Numbered from the stretch's first letter, positions 1 to 11,321 are shown. The stretch: DNA of 64,000 nt from Streptomyces sp. CT34 (GCF_000805335.1 NZ_KN708638.1:6579822-6643821); one strand, 5' to 3'. Numbers and translations: made by a program. The notes: generated by a model not told the origin, from the sequence alone.

Positions 1-3000
1 GTGGCGGTCGCCCCCCGGGGCGACCGAGGATCGCAACGCCTCGTGGCAGGGACGACAGGGCGGGTCGTAGACCAGTGGCGGTCGCCCCCCGGGGCGACCG
101 AGGATCGCAACTCCTCGGCGGCCGTCCGCTGGGCCTCCAGCTCGGCCTGTGGCGGTCGCCCCCCGGGGCGACCGAGGATCGCAACTGGAGAGGGGCCGGG
201 GGAGGGGAGCGGCGGGCGCTCGGGGTGGCGGTCGCCCCCCGGGGCGACCGAGGATCGCAACTCATCGGCCCGCAGGCCAACATGGCCCAGGCGGACGGGT
301 GGCGGTCGCCCCCCGGGGCGACCGAGGATCGCAACGCGCGAGAGGATGCCCGCATGCGTGACATGTTGACGGGTGGCGGTCGCCCCCCGGGGCGACCGAG
401 GATCGCAACTCCTACGGCCGCCCCACTCTGTCTCATGCTGGAGGGTGGCGGTCGCCCCCCGGGGCGACCGAGGATCGCAACACCCTGGCCAACATGGTCA
501 AGGGGGCCGATGGCAAGGTGGCGGTCGCCCCCGGGGCGACCGAGGATCGCAACATGACCTTCAGCACGTGCACCAGTTGGCGGGCGTGAGTGGCGGTCGT
601 CCTCCGGGGCGACTGAGGATCGCAACGCAGTGAGCATGAGCCACGCAATCGCGCGGAGTATGGGTGGCGGTTGCCCTTCGGGGCGACTGAGGATCGCAAC
701 CTAAGAACACCCGGCGCGGCCGCGAATCGCGCGCCAAGTGGCGGTGGCCCTCCGGGGTGACCGAGGATCGCAACTACGGTATGGGCATGGGCGCGTCGCC
801 CATGGTCACGTGGCGGTCGTCCTCCGGGGCGACCGAGATTCGCAACGCGGGTCACGATCTCCTCCGCCTGCAGGTGAGGCCGTTGCGGTCGCTCTCCGGG
901 GTGACCGAGGATCGCAACGTGACAGCACCCATGGGAGACCGGCCCCAGGAAACCGGATGCGGTCGCCCTCCGGGGCGCCCGAGGATCGCAACGACCCGGG
1001 CCTGTCGGTCCTGAAGTTGGATGAGGGCGTGGCGGTTGCCCTTCGGGCCGACCGAGGATCGCAACAGGGTGTAGTCGGTGCCGTTGGTCGGCGACGTGAA
1101 GAGTTGCGGTGGCCCTCCGGGGCGCCCGAGGATCGCAACACCACGATGACGACGGCGGCGTCCGAGACCACCGGGTGGCGGTTGCCCTCAGGGGCGACCG
1201 AGGATCGCAACCCAGTTCCTCACTCCTCACGAAAGGAGAGAAGTGGCGGTCGCCCTCTGGGGCGATCGAGGATCGCAACGTCACGAAGTCCGCGTGGTAC
1301 CAGTCGCCCCGACCGCATGGCGGTCGTCCTCCGGGGCGCCCGAGGATCGCAACACCGACTCGAAGAAGGGCGAATGGTGTGTGGTCAAGTGGCGGTTGCC
1401 CCTTGGGGCGACCGAGGATCGCAACTGTGTACCCGTGTGGCGCGGGCGCGTCCACCGCGCAGTGGCGGTCGTCCTCCGGGGCGACCAAGGATCGCAACCA
1501 CTGCCACGGGTCCGCGTCCGGGGACAGCGGCGAAGTGGCGGTCGTCCTCCGGCGACCGAGGATCGCAACTCCATCCCGGACAGGGACGCAGCCACCGGGA
1601 GTATGGTGGCGGTCGCCCTCCGGGGCAACCGAGGATCGCAACGCTCGCACCTCCTGGGCTGTCATCTCCGTCGAGCAGAGTGGCGGTCGCCCTGCGGGGC
1701 GACCGAGGGATCGCAACGCCGTCGCGGACACCGCGGCCAGGGCCCAGGCGGTGGCGGCGGTCGCCCTTCGGGGGACCGAGGATCGCAACGTCTACGTCGG
1801 CTGGCCGACGTACCAAGGTGGCGATCGCTTCTCGGCGCTACCGAAGAACGCAACGCGTATGAGGATGGCGGCTGCGCCGACCTGTCCGCCGTGGCCGTTG
1901 CTCTCTGAAATGACCGAGGATCGCAACTGGCCCTCACCGAACAACAAGGGCATGATCTGCGCAGTGGCGGTCGCTCTCCGGGGTGACCGAGGATCGCAAC
2001 TGGATGACCGACCAGGACCCGTTCGCCGAGCACCGGCGTGGCGGTCGCCCCCCGGGGCGACCGAGGCTCGCAACGTGGTCTACGTCCACGAGGACGAGCG
2101 GACTTGGGGAGTGGCGGTCGCTCTCCGGGGCGACCGAGGCTCGCACCTGCGTCACAGACCCCACAAACCAGGAGCACCCCGTGGTGGCGGTCGCCCCCTG
2201 GGCGGCCGAGGATCGCAACCAGGACTACCGCGACCGCGACGCCGAGGCTCGCCGGGTGGCGGTCGCCCCCCCCGGGGCGTACGAGGATCGCAACTGCTCC
2301 CTCGTCATGCCGCATCCCCGTCCTTGTGTCGTGGCGGTCGTCCCCGGGGCGACTGAGGATCGCAACAAGTCACCTCGGATCGCGATGTGTTGGTGTGTGC
2401 CCGTGGCGGTCGCCCCTCGGGGCGGCCGAGGATCGCAGGACCCCGTAGGGTGGCGGTCACCCCCGGGCGATCGAGGATCGCAACGTCACCTGGGCGGGCG
2501 GGGCCGAGGTCAGCCTGGCGCGTGGCAGTCGCCCCCCGGGCGATCTAGGATCGCAATACCGTGCTCCAGCCCCGGCACAGCGCGACCCTGGAGGGTGGCG
2601 GTCGCCCTCCGGGGCGACCGAGGATCGCAACGACCCCGAGCACCGCAGCGGCTCCCTGGCCGAGGTGGTGGCCGGCGCCCCGGAGGGTGATCGAGGATCG
2701 CAACGTGTCGGTCACCGCGGTCACCGGTCCCGGCGGAACGGTGGCGGTCGCCCCCAGGGGCGATCGAGGATCGCAGCTCGTCAGGGACGTAGCGGCGCAG
2801 CTGCTCCCACGAGGTGGCGGTCGTCCTCTGGGGCGACCGAGGATCGCAACGTCTCCGCGCAGCGATCCGCGGATGGAGTCCAGCGTGTGGCGGTCGTCCT
2901 CCGGGACGACCGAGGATCGCAGCCCGGGGCACGATCTCCTTCGCCTGCAGGTGAGGCCGCGGCTGTCGCTCTCCGGGGCGATCGAAGATCGCAGCGTCTA

Positions 3001-4593
3001 CGTCGGTACGCTGGGCCGGCCTCGTACCCGCAGTGGCGGTCGCCCTCCGGGGCGTCCGAGGATCGCAACACGACTCTGAAGCCGGGGCTTCCGTCGGCCA
3101 TCTCGAGTGGCGGTTGTCCTCCGGGGCGTCCGAGGATCGCAACACCTTCGCGCCCACGCATCATCTTTGGCTCTTGGGAAAGTGGCGGTCGTCTTCCGGG
3201 GCGACTGAGGATCGCAACAAGTACGGCGAGCATCCCCTCACCGGGGAAGTGCTCGTGGCGGTCACCCCCCGGGGCGATCGAGGATCGCAACGACTCCGAA
3301 CAGGGCAACAACGGCAAGGGCACGCTGGTGGCAGTTGCTCTCTGGGGCGACCGAGGATCGCAACGGGACGTACGCGCACAGCAAGTTGCCCGACGAGATC
3401 ATGGCGGTCTTCTCCTGGGGTGACCGAGGATCGCAACTTCCCGAACAAGATGGTGCTGGCCGAGGGCTCCCCGCGTGGCGGTCGCTCTCAGGGGTGACCG
3501 AGGATCGCATCGCATCGGCGGTGGTGATCGACGTGCGCTGCGGTACGGTGGCGGTCGCCCTCCGGGGCGACCAAGGATCGCAACTGCTACGACCCGTGGA
3601 CCTGGTACGACGCGGGCCTGGTGGCGGTCGCCCCCCGGGGCGGCCGAGGATCGCAACCCCTTCGTTCGGGTCGAAGGTGCTGGTCGGCACGAGTGGCGGT
3701 CGCTCTCCGGGGTGACCAAGGATCGCAACGGCCTGGGCTACGTCGCGGCACCGGGCGGGCGGCGCAGGGTGGTGGTCGCCCTTCGGGGCGGCCGAGGATC
3801 GCAACGCCTATTCCCGGATCGACGCCGACCGGCGCACCCCTGTGGCGGTCGGTTTCCGGGGCGACCGAGGATCGCAACCTTCTGGTGGGAGGGTCGGCCG
3901 CGGCGAACTACTACAGTGGCGGTCGCCCTCTGGGGCGACTGAGGATCGCAACCATGGACGCCATGATGACGCCCGCGTTGTGATCACCGCGTGGCGGTCG
4001 CCCCCCGGGGCGGCCGAGGATCGCAACATGGCCGGGGCCGCGACGTCTGTCACGAGAGCCGCGTGGCGGTCGCCCCCGGGGCGACCGAGGATCGCAACTG
4101 GGAGTGCCAGAGCTGCGGCCTGGTGATGATGACGGTGGCGGTCTCCCCCCGGGGCGACCGAGGATCGGAACATCGTTCCCGGCAACATCGACGACCTCGA
4201 TGTCGATGTGGCGGTCGCTCCTCGGGGTGACCGAGGATCGCAACACGGTCACCTTCCTGGCCACCGTCGACATTTTCGTCGTGGCGGTCGTCCCCCGAGG
4301 CGACCGAGGATCGCAACGTCATCAGCGAGGACATCAAGGCGACCACCACCCTGGTGGCGGACCGAGGATCGCAACAGGGCCGTTGCGGCGCTGCCCACGC
4401 GTAGTTGGACGGTGGCGGTCGCCCCGGGGCGACCGAGGATCGCAACCACCTCGACTCCGCCTGGCACCACGGCTGGGAGACGTGGCGGTCGTCTCCCGGG
4501 GCGACCGAGGGTCGCAACACTCCCGGCGAAGCCATCATGACCCAGGCCCGCTACGGTGGCGGTCGCCCCCCCCGGGCGACCGAGGATCGCAAC

Positions 4594-5262
4594 AGCCGTA
4601 CCGGCGGCACCAGCATCAACCTGCTGGATGTGGCGGTCGCCCCCTGGGGCGACTGAGGTTCGCAACTCGAAGATGCGGGCGCGCACGTGCGGTGCGGTCT
4701 CCAGTGGCGGTCGCCACCTGCAGCGGCCGAGGATTGTAACCCTGCGGTGTACACCCGGTGCGCCGGCATTCTGCCGGGTGGCGGTTTCCCCCTAGGGCGA
4801 CCGAGGTTCGCAAGTGTGTGCCCTGTACTCCTCGGCGAGGAAGTCCGGTCTGGCGGTCGTCCTCCGTGCCGATCGAGGATGGCAACATGAAGGGACAGCT
4901 TGGCTTTTGGACTGCAACACTTCGCCGTGGCGGCCGCCCTCCGGGACGATCGAGGATCGCAACATCTGCGCGGCAGCCACCCGCATAAGCCGAACTGCCG
5001 GTGGCGGTCGCTCCCCGGGGCGACCGATGATCGCAACCAGTGCCTGCCGCCGAAGGAACATCATCAGCTACAGGGGTGGCGGTCGCCCCCCAGGGCGACC
5101 CGAGGATCGCAACGCCCGCGTCGGCGTTGGCTCCGGCCAGAAGGTCGAGGGTGGCGTGGCGGTCGCCCCTTGGGGCCACCGAGGATCGCAACAATGTAAT
5201 GCAGGGCGTCGGCCAGACTTACGACACGTGGCGGTCGTTCCCTGGGGCGACCGAGGATTGCA
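4594..5262 (+). repeat. Internal array duplication, short copy
   Basis: This block of spacers and repeats is nearly identical to 9063-10022. It starts with the spacer AGCCGTACCGGCGGC and ends with the repeat at 5226-5262. Within it, at about 5026-5037, the repeat ends GATGATCGCAAC and is followed directly by the spacer CAGTGCCTGCCGCCG. The long copy has four extra spacers at that point. The short copy is best explained as the product of a deletion between repeats, because its junction repeat looks like a hybrid of two repeats in the long copy. Confidence 0.9.
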
Positions 5263-5338
5263 ACGAGTCCACCAACCTTCGACCGCTGATCGGTGGCGAA
5301 GGTGGCGGTCGTCCCCCGGGGCGACCGGGGATCGCAAT

Positions 5339-5455
5339 ATTGTGCCCTGTACGCCCGGGCGAGGAAGTCCGGTCTGGCGGTCGTCCTCCGTGCCGATCGA
5401 GGATGGCAACATGAAGGAATAGCTTGGCTTTTGGACTGCAACACTTTGCCGTGGC
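5339..5455 (+). repeat. Recurrent two-spacer cassette in the array, copy 2
   Basis: The spacer pair beginning TGTGCCCTGTACGCC and ATGAAGGAATAGC, separated by a degenerate repeat that ends GAGGATGGCAAC, also occurs in diverged form at about 4815-4933, 6263-6380 and 9284-9402. The separating repeat shares unusual changes in all copies, so they descend from one ancestor rather than from independent acquisitions. Confidence 0.8.
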
Positions 5456-6262
5456 GGTCGCTCCCTGCGGCGACCGAGGATCGCAACCTCTCGGCCTTGA
5501 CCGCGTCACGAAGCTGCATCGCGTGTGGCGGTCGCCCCCGGGGCGACTGAGGATCGCAACGCGGAAACCGAAGAGGCCGAGCCCGTGATGGAGGACGTGG
5601 CGGTCGCCCCCCGGGGCGACCGAGGATCGCAACGTGCAGTGTGACCTGGACATTGTCGGGTCGTCTTCGCCGTGGCGGTCGCCCCCGGGGCGACCGAGGA
5701 TCGCAATGCCCAGGCCATGGGCTGGATCCCCGACCTCTACAACAGTGGCGGTCGCCCCTCGAGGCGACCGAGGATCGCAACCCGGCTGGCCAGCCGGGAA
5801 GAGGCCGCACTGCTCGACGTGGCGGTCGCCCCCCGGGACGACCGAGGATCGCAACAGGAACTGGTCGAGGCTGGCCTCGTCAAGCGCGGCGTGGCGGTCG
5901 CCCCCCGGGGCGACCGAGGTGAGGGATCGCGGCGGTCGCCCCCCGGGGTGACCGAGGATCGCAACCTTTGCCATTCCGTCACAACGGGTGCACTCGTGAG
6001 ACGTGGCGGTCGTCCTCCCGGGGCGGCCGAGGATCGCGACCATGTGCACCGCGAGGTACTGGGTGGCCACCCAGCCCGGTGGCGGTCGCCCCCTGGGGCG
6101 ACCGAGGATCGCAACAACAGGACCAACACCCTCCGCGCGACAAAGACGGGCGTGGCGGGCGCCCTCCGAGGCGACCGAGGATCGCAACACGTGCACCACG
6201 ATCTTGTCGGCCAGGCCATGCGCGAGGTGGCGGTCGCCCTCTGGGGCGGCTGAGGATCGCAA

Positions 6263-6380
6263 TGTTGTGCCTTGTACTTCCGGGCGAGGAAGTCCGGTCT
6301 GGCGGTTGTCTTCTGGGGCCGATCGATGATGGCAACATGAAGGTACAGCTTGGCTTTTGGACTGCAACACTTCGTCGTGG
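6263..6380 (+). repeat. Recurrent two-spacer cassette in the array, copy 3
   Basis: This is a more diverged copy of the cassette at 5339-5455. The first spacer reads TTGTGCCTTGTACTTCC, the middle repeat ends GATGATGGCAAC, and the second spacer starts ATGAAGGTACAGC. The bases TTGGCTTTTGGACTGCAACA are shared with the other copies. Confidence 0.75.
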
Positions 6381-9062
6381 CGGTCGCTCTTGGGGGTGGC
6401 CGAGGATCGCAACATCTACTGCCCGTTCTCGATCTTTGGTGACGGACTGGTGGCGGTCGCCGCCGGGGGGGACCGAGGATCGGAACCTTGAGGAGTCGGG
6501 AATATGGAGTGCCGATGGCTCGGGTGGCGGTCGCCCCCTGGGCAACTGAGGATCGCAACAAGTCACCTCGGTCCGCGATGTGTTGGTATATGTCCGTGGC
6601 GGTCGCTTCCTGGGCGACCGAGGATCGCAACTTCAAACCCGGCCGTGGTGCCGAGGCGCTGTGCGAGGGTGGCGGTCGCCCTCCGGCGCGACCGAGGATC
6701 GCAACGCTGGCATCGCCCTCAAGACCGACGCCCCGGAAGCGTGGCGGTCGCCCCCCGGGGCGACCGAGGATTGCAACAGCCGCTCCTCGGGACCGCGCTG
6801 GTGCCACCGGGGCGTGGCGGTTGCCCCCCGGGGCGACCAAGGATCGCAACGTATCGGCTCGAAGCCGGCACGCGGCCTCGATGTCGGGTGGCGGTCGCCC
6901 TCTGGGGCGACCGAGGGTCGCAACAACGGAGTGGCTTGGGCCTACCAACAGCTCTTGATGTGGCGGTCGCCCTCTGGGGTGATTGAGGATCGCAACAACT
7001 ACCCGCAGAAGGCGGGCGAGATGGTGGATACGGTGGCGGTCGTCCCCTGGGGCGACCGGGGATCGCAACAAGGGCTGCCTCAACGAGGGCGGAAACAAGT
7101 ACCCGCGTGGCGGTCGCTCCCTGAGCAGCCGAGGATCGCGACCGCGGGGCTCGTACGAAGACGGTGCCCCGGCCCTCGAGTGGCGGACGCCTTCTGGGGC
7201 GACCGAGGATCGCACCCCCGACAGAGTCACGCACTGAGCACTCGTCACCGGGTGTGGCGGTCGCTCCCTGGGGCGGCCGAGGATCGCAACCGCAAGGCCG
7301 GCATGGACGTCAACGATCGTGCTGAGTGGGGGCGACCGAGGATTGCAACTTCTGTGCTGTCATGGAGCCCGGCCTGAGGGCGCCGGTGGCGGTCGCCCTG
7401 GGGCGACCGAGGATCGCAACTCCGTCCCGCGGCTGTACGCGGCGCTGCTGAACGCCTGTGGCGGTCGCCCCCCGGGGCGACCGAGGATCGCAACCTGGAC
7501 AGTGGCTGTCACACTCTCAACCGCGAAGGCGTGGCGGTCGCCCCTTGGGGCGGCCGAGGATCGCAACGGCTACTGGCCCGAGCCGTGCCGCAACTGCGGC
7601 GAGGTGGCGGTCGCCCTCCGGGGCGACCGAGGATCGCAATACCGTGACCCGCCCCACGGGCGAGCCCACCGCCTAGTGGCGGTCGCCTCCCGGGGGCGAC
7701 CGAGGATCGCAACGTCAGGTACGACGCGACGGTGATCGGGTCGACCAGCTGTGGCGGTCGCCCTCCGGGGCGACCGAGGCTCGCAACCCCCTCTCCACCT
7801 GGGAAAAGAGGCCCCCAGTCCCGTGGCGGTCGCCCCCGGAGCAACCGAGGATCGCAACGCGATGGCGATGATGTTCTCGCCATCCGCGAAGCGCGTGGCG
7901 GCCGCCCCCTGGGGCGACCGAGGATCGCAACAAGGAGCGGCGGGCCGCGGTGATCGCCAACGGCGGTTGCCCTCCAGGGCGACCGAGGATCGCAACTCAA
8001 CTCGATCGGGATGACCGGTGCCGGCCTGGTCGTGGCGGTCGCCCTCCGGGGCGATCGAGGATCGCAACCGCACGGGCCCCCGCTTATCGATCACCAGCGC
8101 CCAGTGGCGGTGGCCCTCCGAGGCGACCGAGGATCGCAACGACATCTACGCCGTTGACCGGCTGCGCGAGGCAACGGTGGCGGCCGCCCCTCGGGGCGAC
8201 CGAGGATCGCAACGACCCCGAGCACCGCACTGGCTCCCCGGCCGAGGATCGCAACGAGGTTAAGGACAGCCACAACAAGACGGTCGCGAATGGGTGGCGG
8301 TAGTCTCTGGGGCGACCAAGGATCGCAACAACAAGGCCGAACTCTCCGGGGCTACAGCGGTATCGGTGGCGGTCGCCTCCCGGGGCGACCGAGGATCGCA
8401 ACCCGCATTCAGGAACCCAGTAGTGCGGGGGAGTTGGCGTGGCGGCCCCTGCTGGGGGGCGACCGAGGGTCGCAACGTCAAGAACGGCGACACCTGGACC
8501 ATCGACAAGATCGTGGCGGTCGCCCCCCAGGGCGTCCGAGGATCACAACGTCGCGTGTGCGTGTGAAGTACCGGGACCTCGCCGGTGGCGGTCGCCCCCG
8601 GGGCGTCCGAGGATCGCAACACGAAGTGCGCCGGCTCCGGCAGACTCACCGTCAGCGTGGCGGTCGCCCTGCGGGGCGATCGAGGATCGCAACTGGTTAA
8701 CGCACACGTACGTGCGGTGTCCGCCGGTGGTGGCGCTCGCCCCCGGGGGCGACCGAGGATCGCAACCATGGACGCCATGATGACGCCCGCGTTGTGATCA
8801 CCGCGTGGCGGTCGCCCCCCCGGGGCGACCGAGGATCGCAACAGCAGGGCTTCGCTCAGGTCCGGCCGGAACGTCTCGTGGCGGTCGTCCCCTGGGGCGA
8901 CCGAGGATCGCAACGACATCACCGGTCAGGGCCCCAGCCACATGCCCACCGTGGCGGTCGCCTTCCGAGGCGACCGAGGATCGCAACGATGGACGAGGAC
9001 CTTTACATAGCGGAGCGGGTCGTGGTGGCGGTCTCCCCCCCGGGGCGACCGAGGATCGCAAC

Positions 9063-10022
9063 AGCCGTACCGGCGGCACCAGCATCAACCTGCTGGATGT
9101 GGCGGTCGCCCCCTGGGGCGACTGAGGTTCGCAACTCGAAGATGCGGGCGCGCACGTGCGGTGCGGTCTCCAGTGGCGGTCGCCACCTGCAGCGGCCGAG
9201 GATTGTAACCCTGCGGTGTACACCCGGTGCGCCGGCATTCTGCCGGGTGGCGGGTTCCCCCTAGGGCGACCGAGGTTCGCAAGTGTGTGCCCTGTACTCC
9301 TCGGCGAGGAAGTCCGGTCTGGCGGTCGTCCTCCGTGCCGATCGAGGATGGCAACATGAAGGGACAGCTTGGCTTTTGGACTGCAACACTTCGCCGTGGC
9401 GGCCGCCCTCCGGGACGATCGAGGATCGCAACATCTGCGCGGCAGCCACCCGCATAAGCCGAACTGCCGGTGGCGGTCGCTCCCCGGGGCGACCGAGGAT
9501 CGCAACTCCGAGCGGCGCCGGTTTCGGCGTAGCCATGGGGGTGGCGGTCGCCCCCGGGGCGACCGATGATCGCAACTCTCCGCTCATCGGGGAACTGCTC
9601 GCCCTGCACAGGTGGCGGTCGCCCCCCAGGGCGACCGAGGATCGCAACGGCACGAGGGAGGCCGGCTACGGCCACCGGGCCCGGCGTGGCGGTCGTTTCC
9701 CGGGGCGACCGAGGATCGCAACATCGAGGAGCACGGCGACAAGCTCCGGTTCGTCCACGTGGCGGTCGTCTCCCGGGGCGACCGAGGATCGCAACCAGTG
9801 CCTGCCGCCGAAGGAACATCATCAGCTACAGGGGTGGCGGTCGCCGCCCCAGGGCGACCCGAGGATCGCAACGCCCGCGTCGGCGTTGGCTCCGGCCAGA
9901 AGGTCGAGGGTGGCGTGGCGGTCGCCCCTTGGGGCCACCGAGGATCGCAACAATGTAATGCAGGGCGTCGGCCAGACTTACGACACGTGGCGGTCGTTCC
10001 CTGGGGCGACCGAGGATTGCAA
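9063..10022 (+). repeat. Internal array duplication, long copy
   Basis: This is the long copy of the block at 4594-5262. The first about 430 bases match at a constant offset of 4469, with a visible difference in the repeat near 9248. Four additional repeat-spacer units then occupy about 9507-9796. The match resumes at the spacer CAGTGCCTGCCGCCG and runs to 10022, with a small difference at about 9845. Sequence after 10022 differs from that after 5262. Confidence 0.9.
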
Positions 10023-10135
10023 CTCCGTCAGCGTCACCCCATGGACGATGCGGTGGACCGAGGGTCGCAACGGCTTCGTCTCCAGCCGCAACCACTCCTC
10101 GTCCAGGTGGCGGTTGCCTCTTGGGGCGACTGGGG

Positions 10136-10854
10136 TGCTGTTCGGCGTCGAGGAACTACCCCGCACCCGCGGCGGTAGTTCCCGTGCTCGGCACCATGCG
10201 GGACGGCACAGCCAGTCGTCCCCGCACCTGCAGGGGAGTTTCCGCGTACTGGACTAAACGCTCGGTCGCAGGCGGACCTGGGCCAGTCATTCCGCGATCG
10301 GTCAAGTATTCGAAATGATGAGTGAATCACCTTGGGTGTTTCGCATGCACCTAAAGGGAAGGCTCGGCTCCGCTTTGCAGGCAAATAGGTCGGCGAGCGG
10401 AGTTGCCTGGTCGGCGACACCTCCGCTGGTGCATGGCCTGGTGTTCTCGTGGGCGCCGAGGAGGGTCCGGCGCTCGTGTGGCCCATGTTTCGCTTTCGCG
10501 ATTTGCTGTAATTCCCATATGCACGGGCCTTCGGCACGGACGCCATGCTTCCGCTTGGGGAGCTTAGTTGAGCGAGGTTCGCATAATCGTTGACCTGCAG
10601 TCTTATCAAGGTCGGTCATGTAGTGAGCTTTTCATGGAAGCGGATGCGCGAATTGGTTCCCCGCCCCTGTGCTGGATGGGTCACGGGATGACATGTGGCG
10701 CATCACATCGACGATTGTGCGTCGCGTTGCATGCGAGAGGGATTCCCGTGGCGGGATGGTCGATGGAGGCGAAAGGAAAGGATTGTGAAGGGCGGTTCGT
10801 TGTGACGATATGGTTCAGTCACTGCGCGCAGTCGAGTGATGGCCGGCTGTGTGT
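10136..10854. other. Array trailer and intergenic region, no supported gene
   Basis: About 720 bases follow the broken last repeat. Open frames here have codon use and amino-acid composition unlike the neighbouring genes and show no recognisable domain. Base composition is visibly less GC-rich than the array, for example around 10490-10640. I see no cas gene or remnant. Position 10508-10519 contains AATTCCCATATG, which resembles the palindrome upstream of the DUF397 gene at 15163. Confidence 0.5.
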
Positions 10855-10884
10855 GGTGGCCTCGGGGGGCATCCCGAGGCCACC
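10855..10884. terminator. Strong inverted repeat, probable terminator
   Basis: GGTGGCCTCGGG (10855-10866) pairs perfectly with CCCGAGGCCACC (10873-10884) around a 6-nt loop. There is no T tract, as is common in Streptomyces. It separates the array trailer from the small membrane protein gene that follows. Confidence 0.65.
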
Positions 10885-10920
10885 TGACAGGCCGTCAATA
10901 ACCGTGAAAGGTCCTTGTTT

Positions 10921-11217
10921 ATGCCCATCAACAAGAGCCGGGGATCGTCAATGGAGCCCCCGGCTTCTCGTAAGGGGATTATCCCTTCTCCGGAAGGCGA
11001 CGAAACCCGTTCCGTTGATCGGTGGGAGGTGCACCTCTGTTCCAGCCTTCTGGTGGTGGTGTTCGTCCTCGTGGTGATCGTCGTGGCTCTTCCCGACCTC
11101 TGGCCCGCCATCGTGGGGGTGCCGGTCGTGTGGCCGCTTGGTGCGCGTGTGATCGCGCTGCTGCTGGCCGCGTCTCGCCGTAGCAGCGTGCGATTCGTGC
11201 GCGTGCGGCCGACCTGA
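10921..11217 (+). CDS. Small predicted membrane protein
   Basis: The 98-residue product has a polar N-terminal 40 residues and then two hydrophobic stretches, roughly residues 44-62 (LVVVFVLVVIVVALP) and 64-85, ending in an arginine-rich tail. This looks like a two-helix membrane protein with a basic cytoplasmic end. The ATG at 10921 has GAAAGG nine bases upstream; an in-frame ATG at 10951 is an alternative. A hairpin with arms AGCCGGGG and CCCCGGCT (10936-10965) lies over the 5' part, so the gene may start downstream of it or be attenuated. No family is recognised. Confidence 0.5.
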   Translation: MPINKSRGSSMEPPASRKGIIPSPEGDETRSVDRWEVHLCSSLLVVVFVLVVIVVALPDLWPAIVGVPVVWPLGARVIALLLAASRRSSVRFVRVRPT

Positions 11218-11229
11218 TCGGCCGGAGGG

Positions 11230-11255
11230 CGGGCACTGCCTCGCGGTAGTGCCCG
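11230..11255. terminator. Hairpin downstream of small membrane protein gene
   Basis: CGGGCACTGCC (11230-11240) and GGTAGTGCCCG (11245-11255) form an 11-bp stem with one mismatch and a 4-nt loop, 12 bases after the preceding stop codon. Confidence 0.55.
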
Positions 11256-11273
11256 GGTGGAGCCACTGCCATA

Positions 11274-11305
11274 GGCCCCGTGCGGTGACCTCACTGCACG
11301 GGGCC
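11274..11305. terminator. Hairpin just upstream of the zinc-ribbon gene
   Basis: GGCCCCGTGC (11274-11283) pairs perfectly with GCACGGGGCC (11296-11305). The stem ends 16 bases before the ATG at 11322, so besides terminating the upstream transcript it could act as an attenuator or RNA structure in the leader of that gene. Confidence 0.5.
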
Positions 11306-11321
11306 GGCGAAGGGATTTTTG

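Larger units (their letters stand above)
1..10135 (+). CRISPR. Very long degenerate CRISPR array (about 135-140 repeats)
   Basis: A repeat of about 37 nt recurs every 72-76 nt. It reads GTGG, then arms CGGTCGCCCC and GGGGCGACCG around a CC, then AGGATCGCAAC, so the RNA would fold as a GC hairpin with a 3' tag ending ATCGCAAC. Spacers are mostly 34-39 nt. Repeats starting at 1, 75, 149, 225, 299, 373 and 445 are identical. From about 517 onward almost every repeat has changes, mainly in the hairpin loop and stem. The last repeat (10107-10135) has lost its 3' third. Conserved repeats at one end and a broken one at the other place the leader left of base 1 and the trailer near 10135. No cas gene lies within the window, so the subtype cannot be set; the 3' tag resembles type I or III arrays. 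The repeat count is estimated from the period. Confidence 0.96.

Noticed and set aside
1..37. Array start as the true leader-proximal end
   Set aside because: The window begins exactly at the first base of a repeat, and no leader is visible, so this is probably just the window or contig edge.
433..1862. Long overlapping open frames of several hundred codons on both strands across the CRISPR array (for example a 451-codon frame on the minus strand)
   Set aside because: The translations are repeats of the array (RSSVAPEGDRH, VAILGRPGGRPP, GDRGSQ) produced by a GC-rich repeat lacking stops; no start, domain or codon bias supports them.
10034..11077. Open frames of 90-190 codons between the array and the membrane protein gene
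   Set aside because: Composition looks random in all frames and no ribosome site or domain is present.
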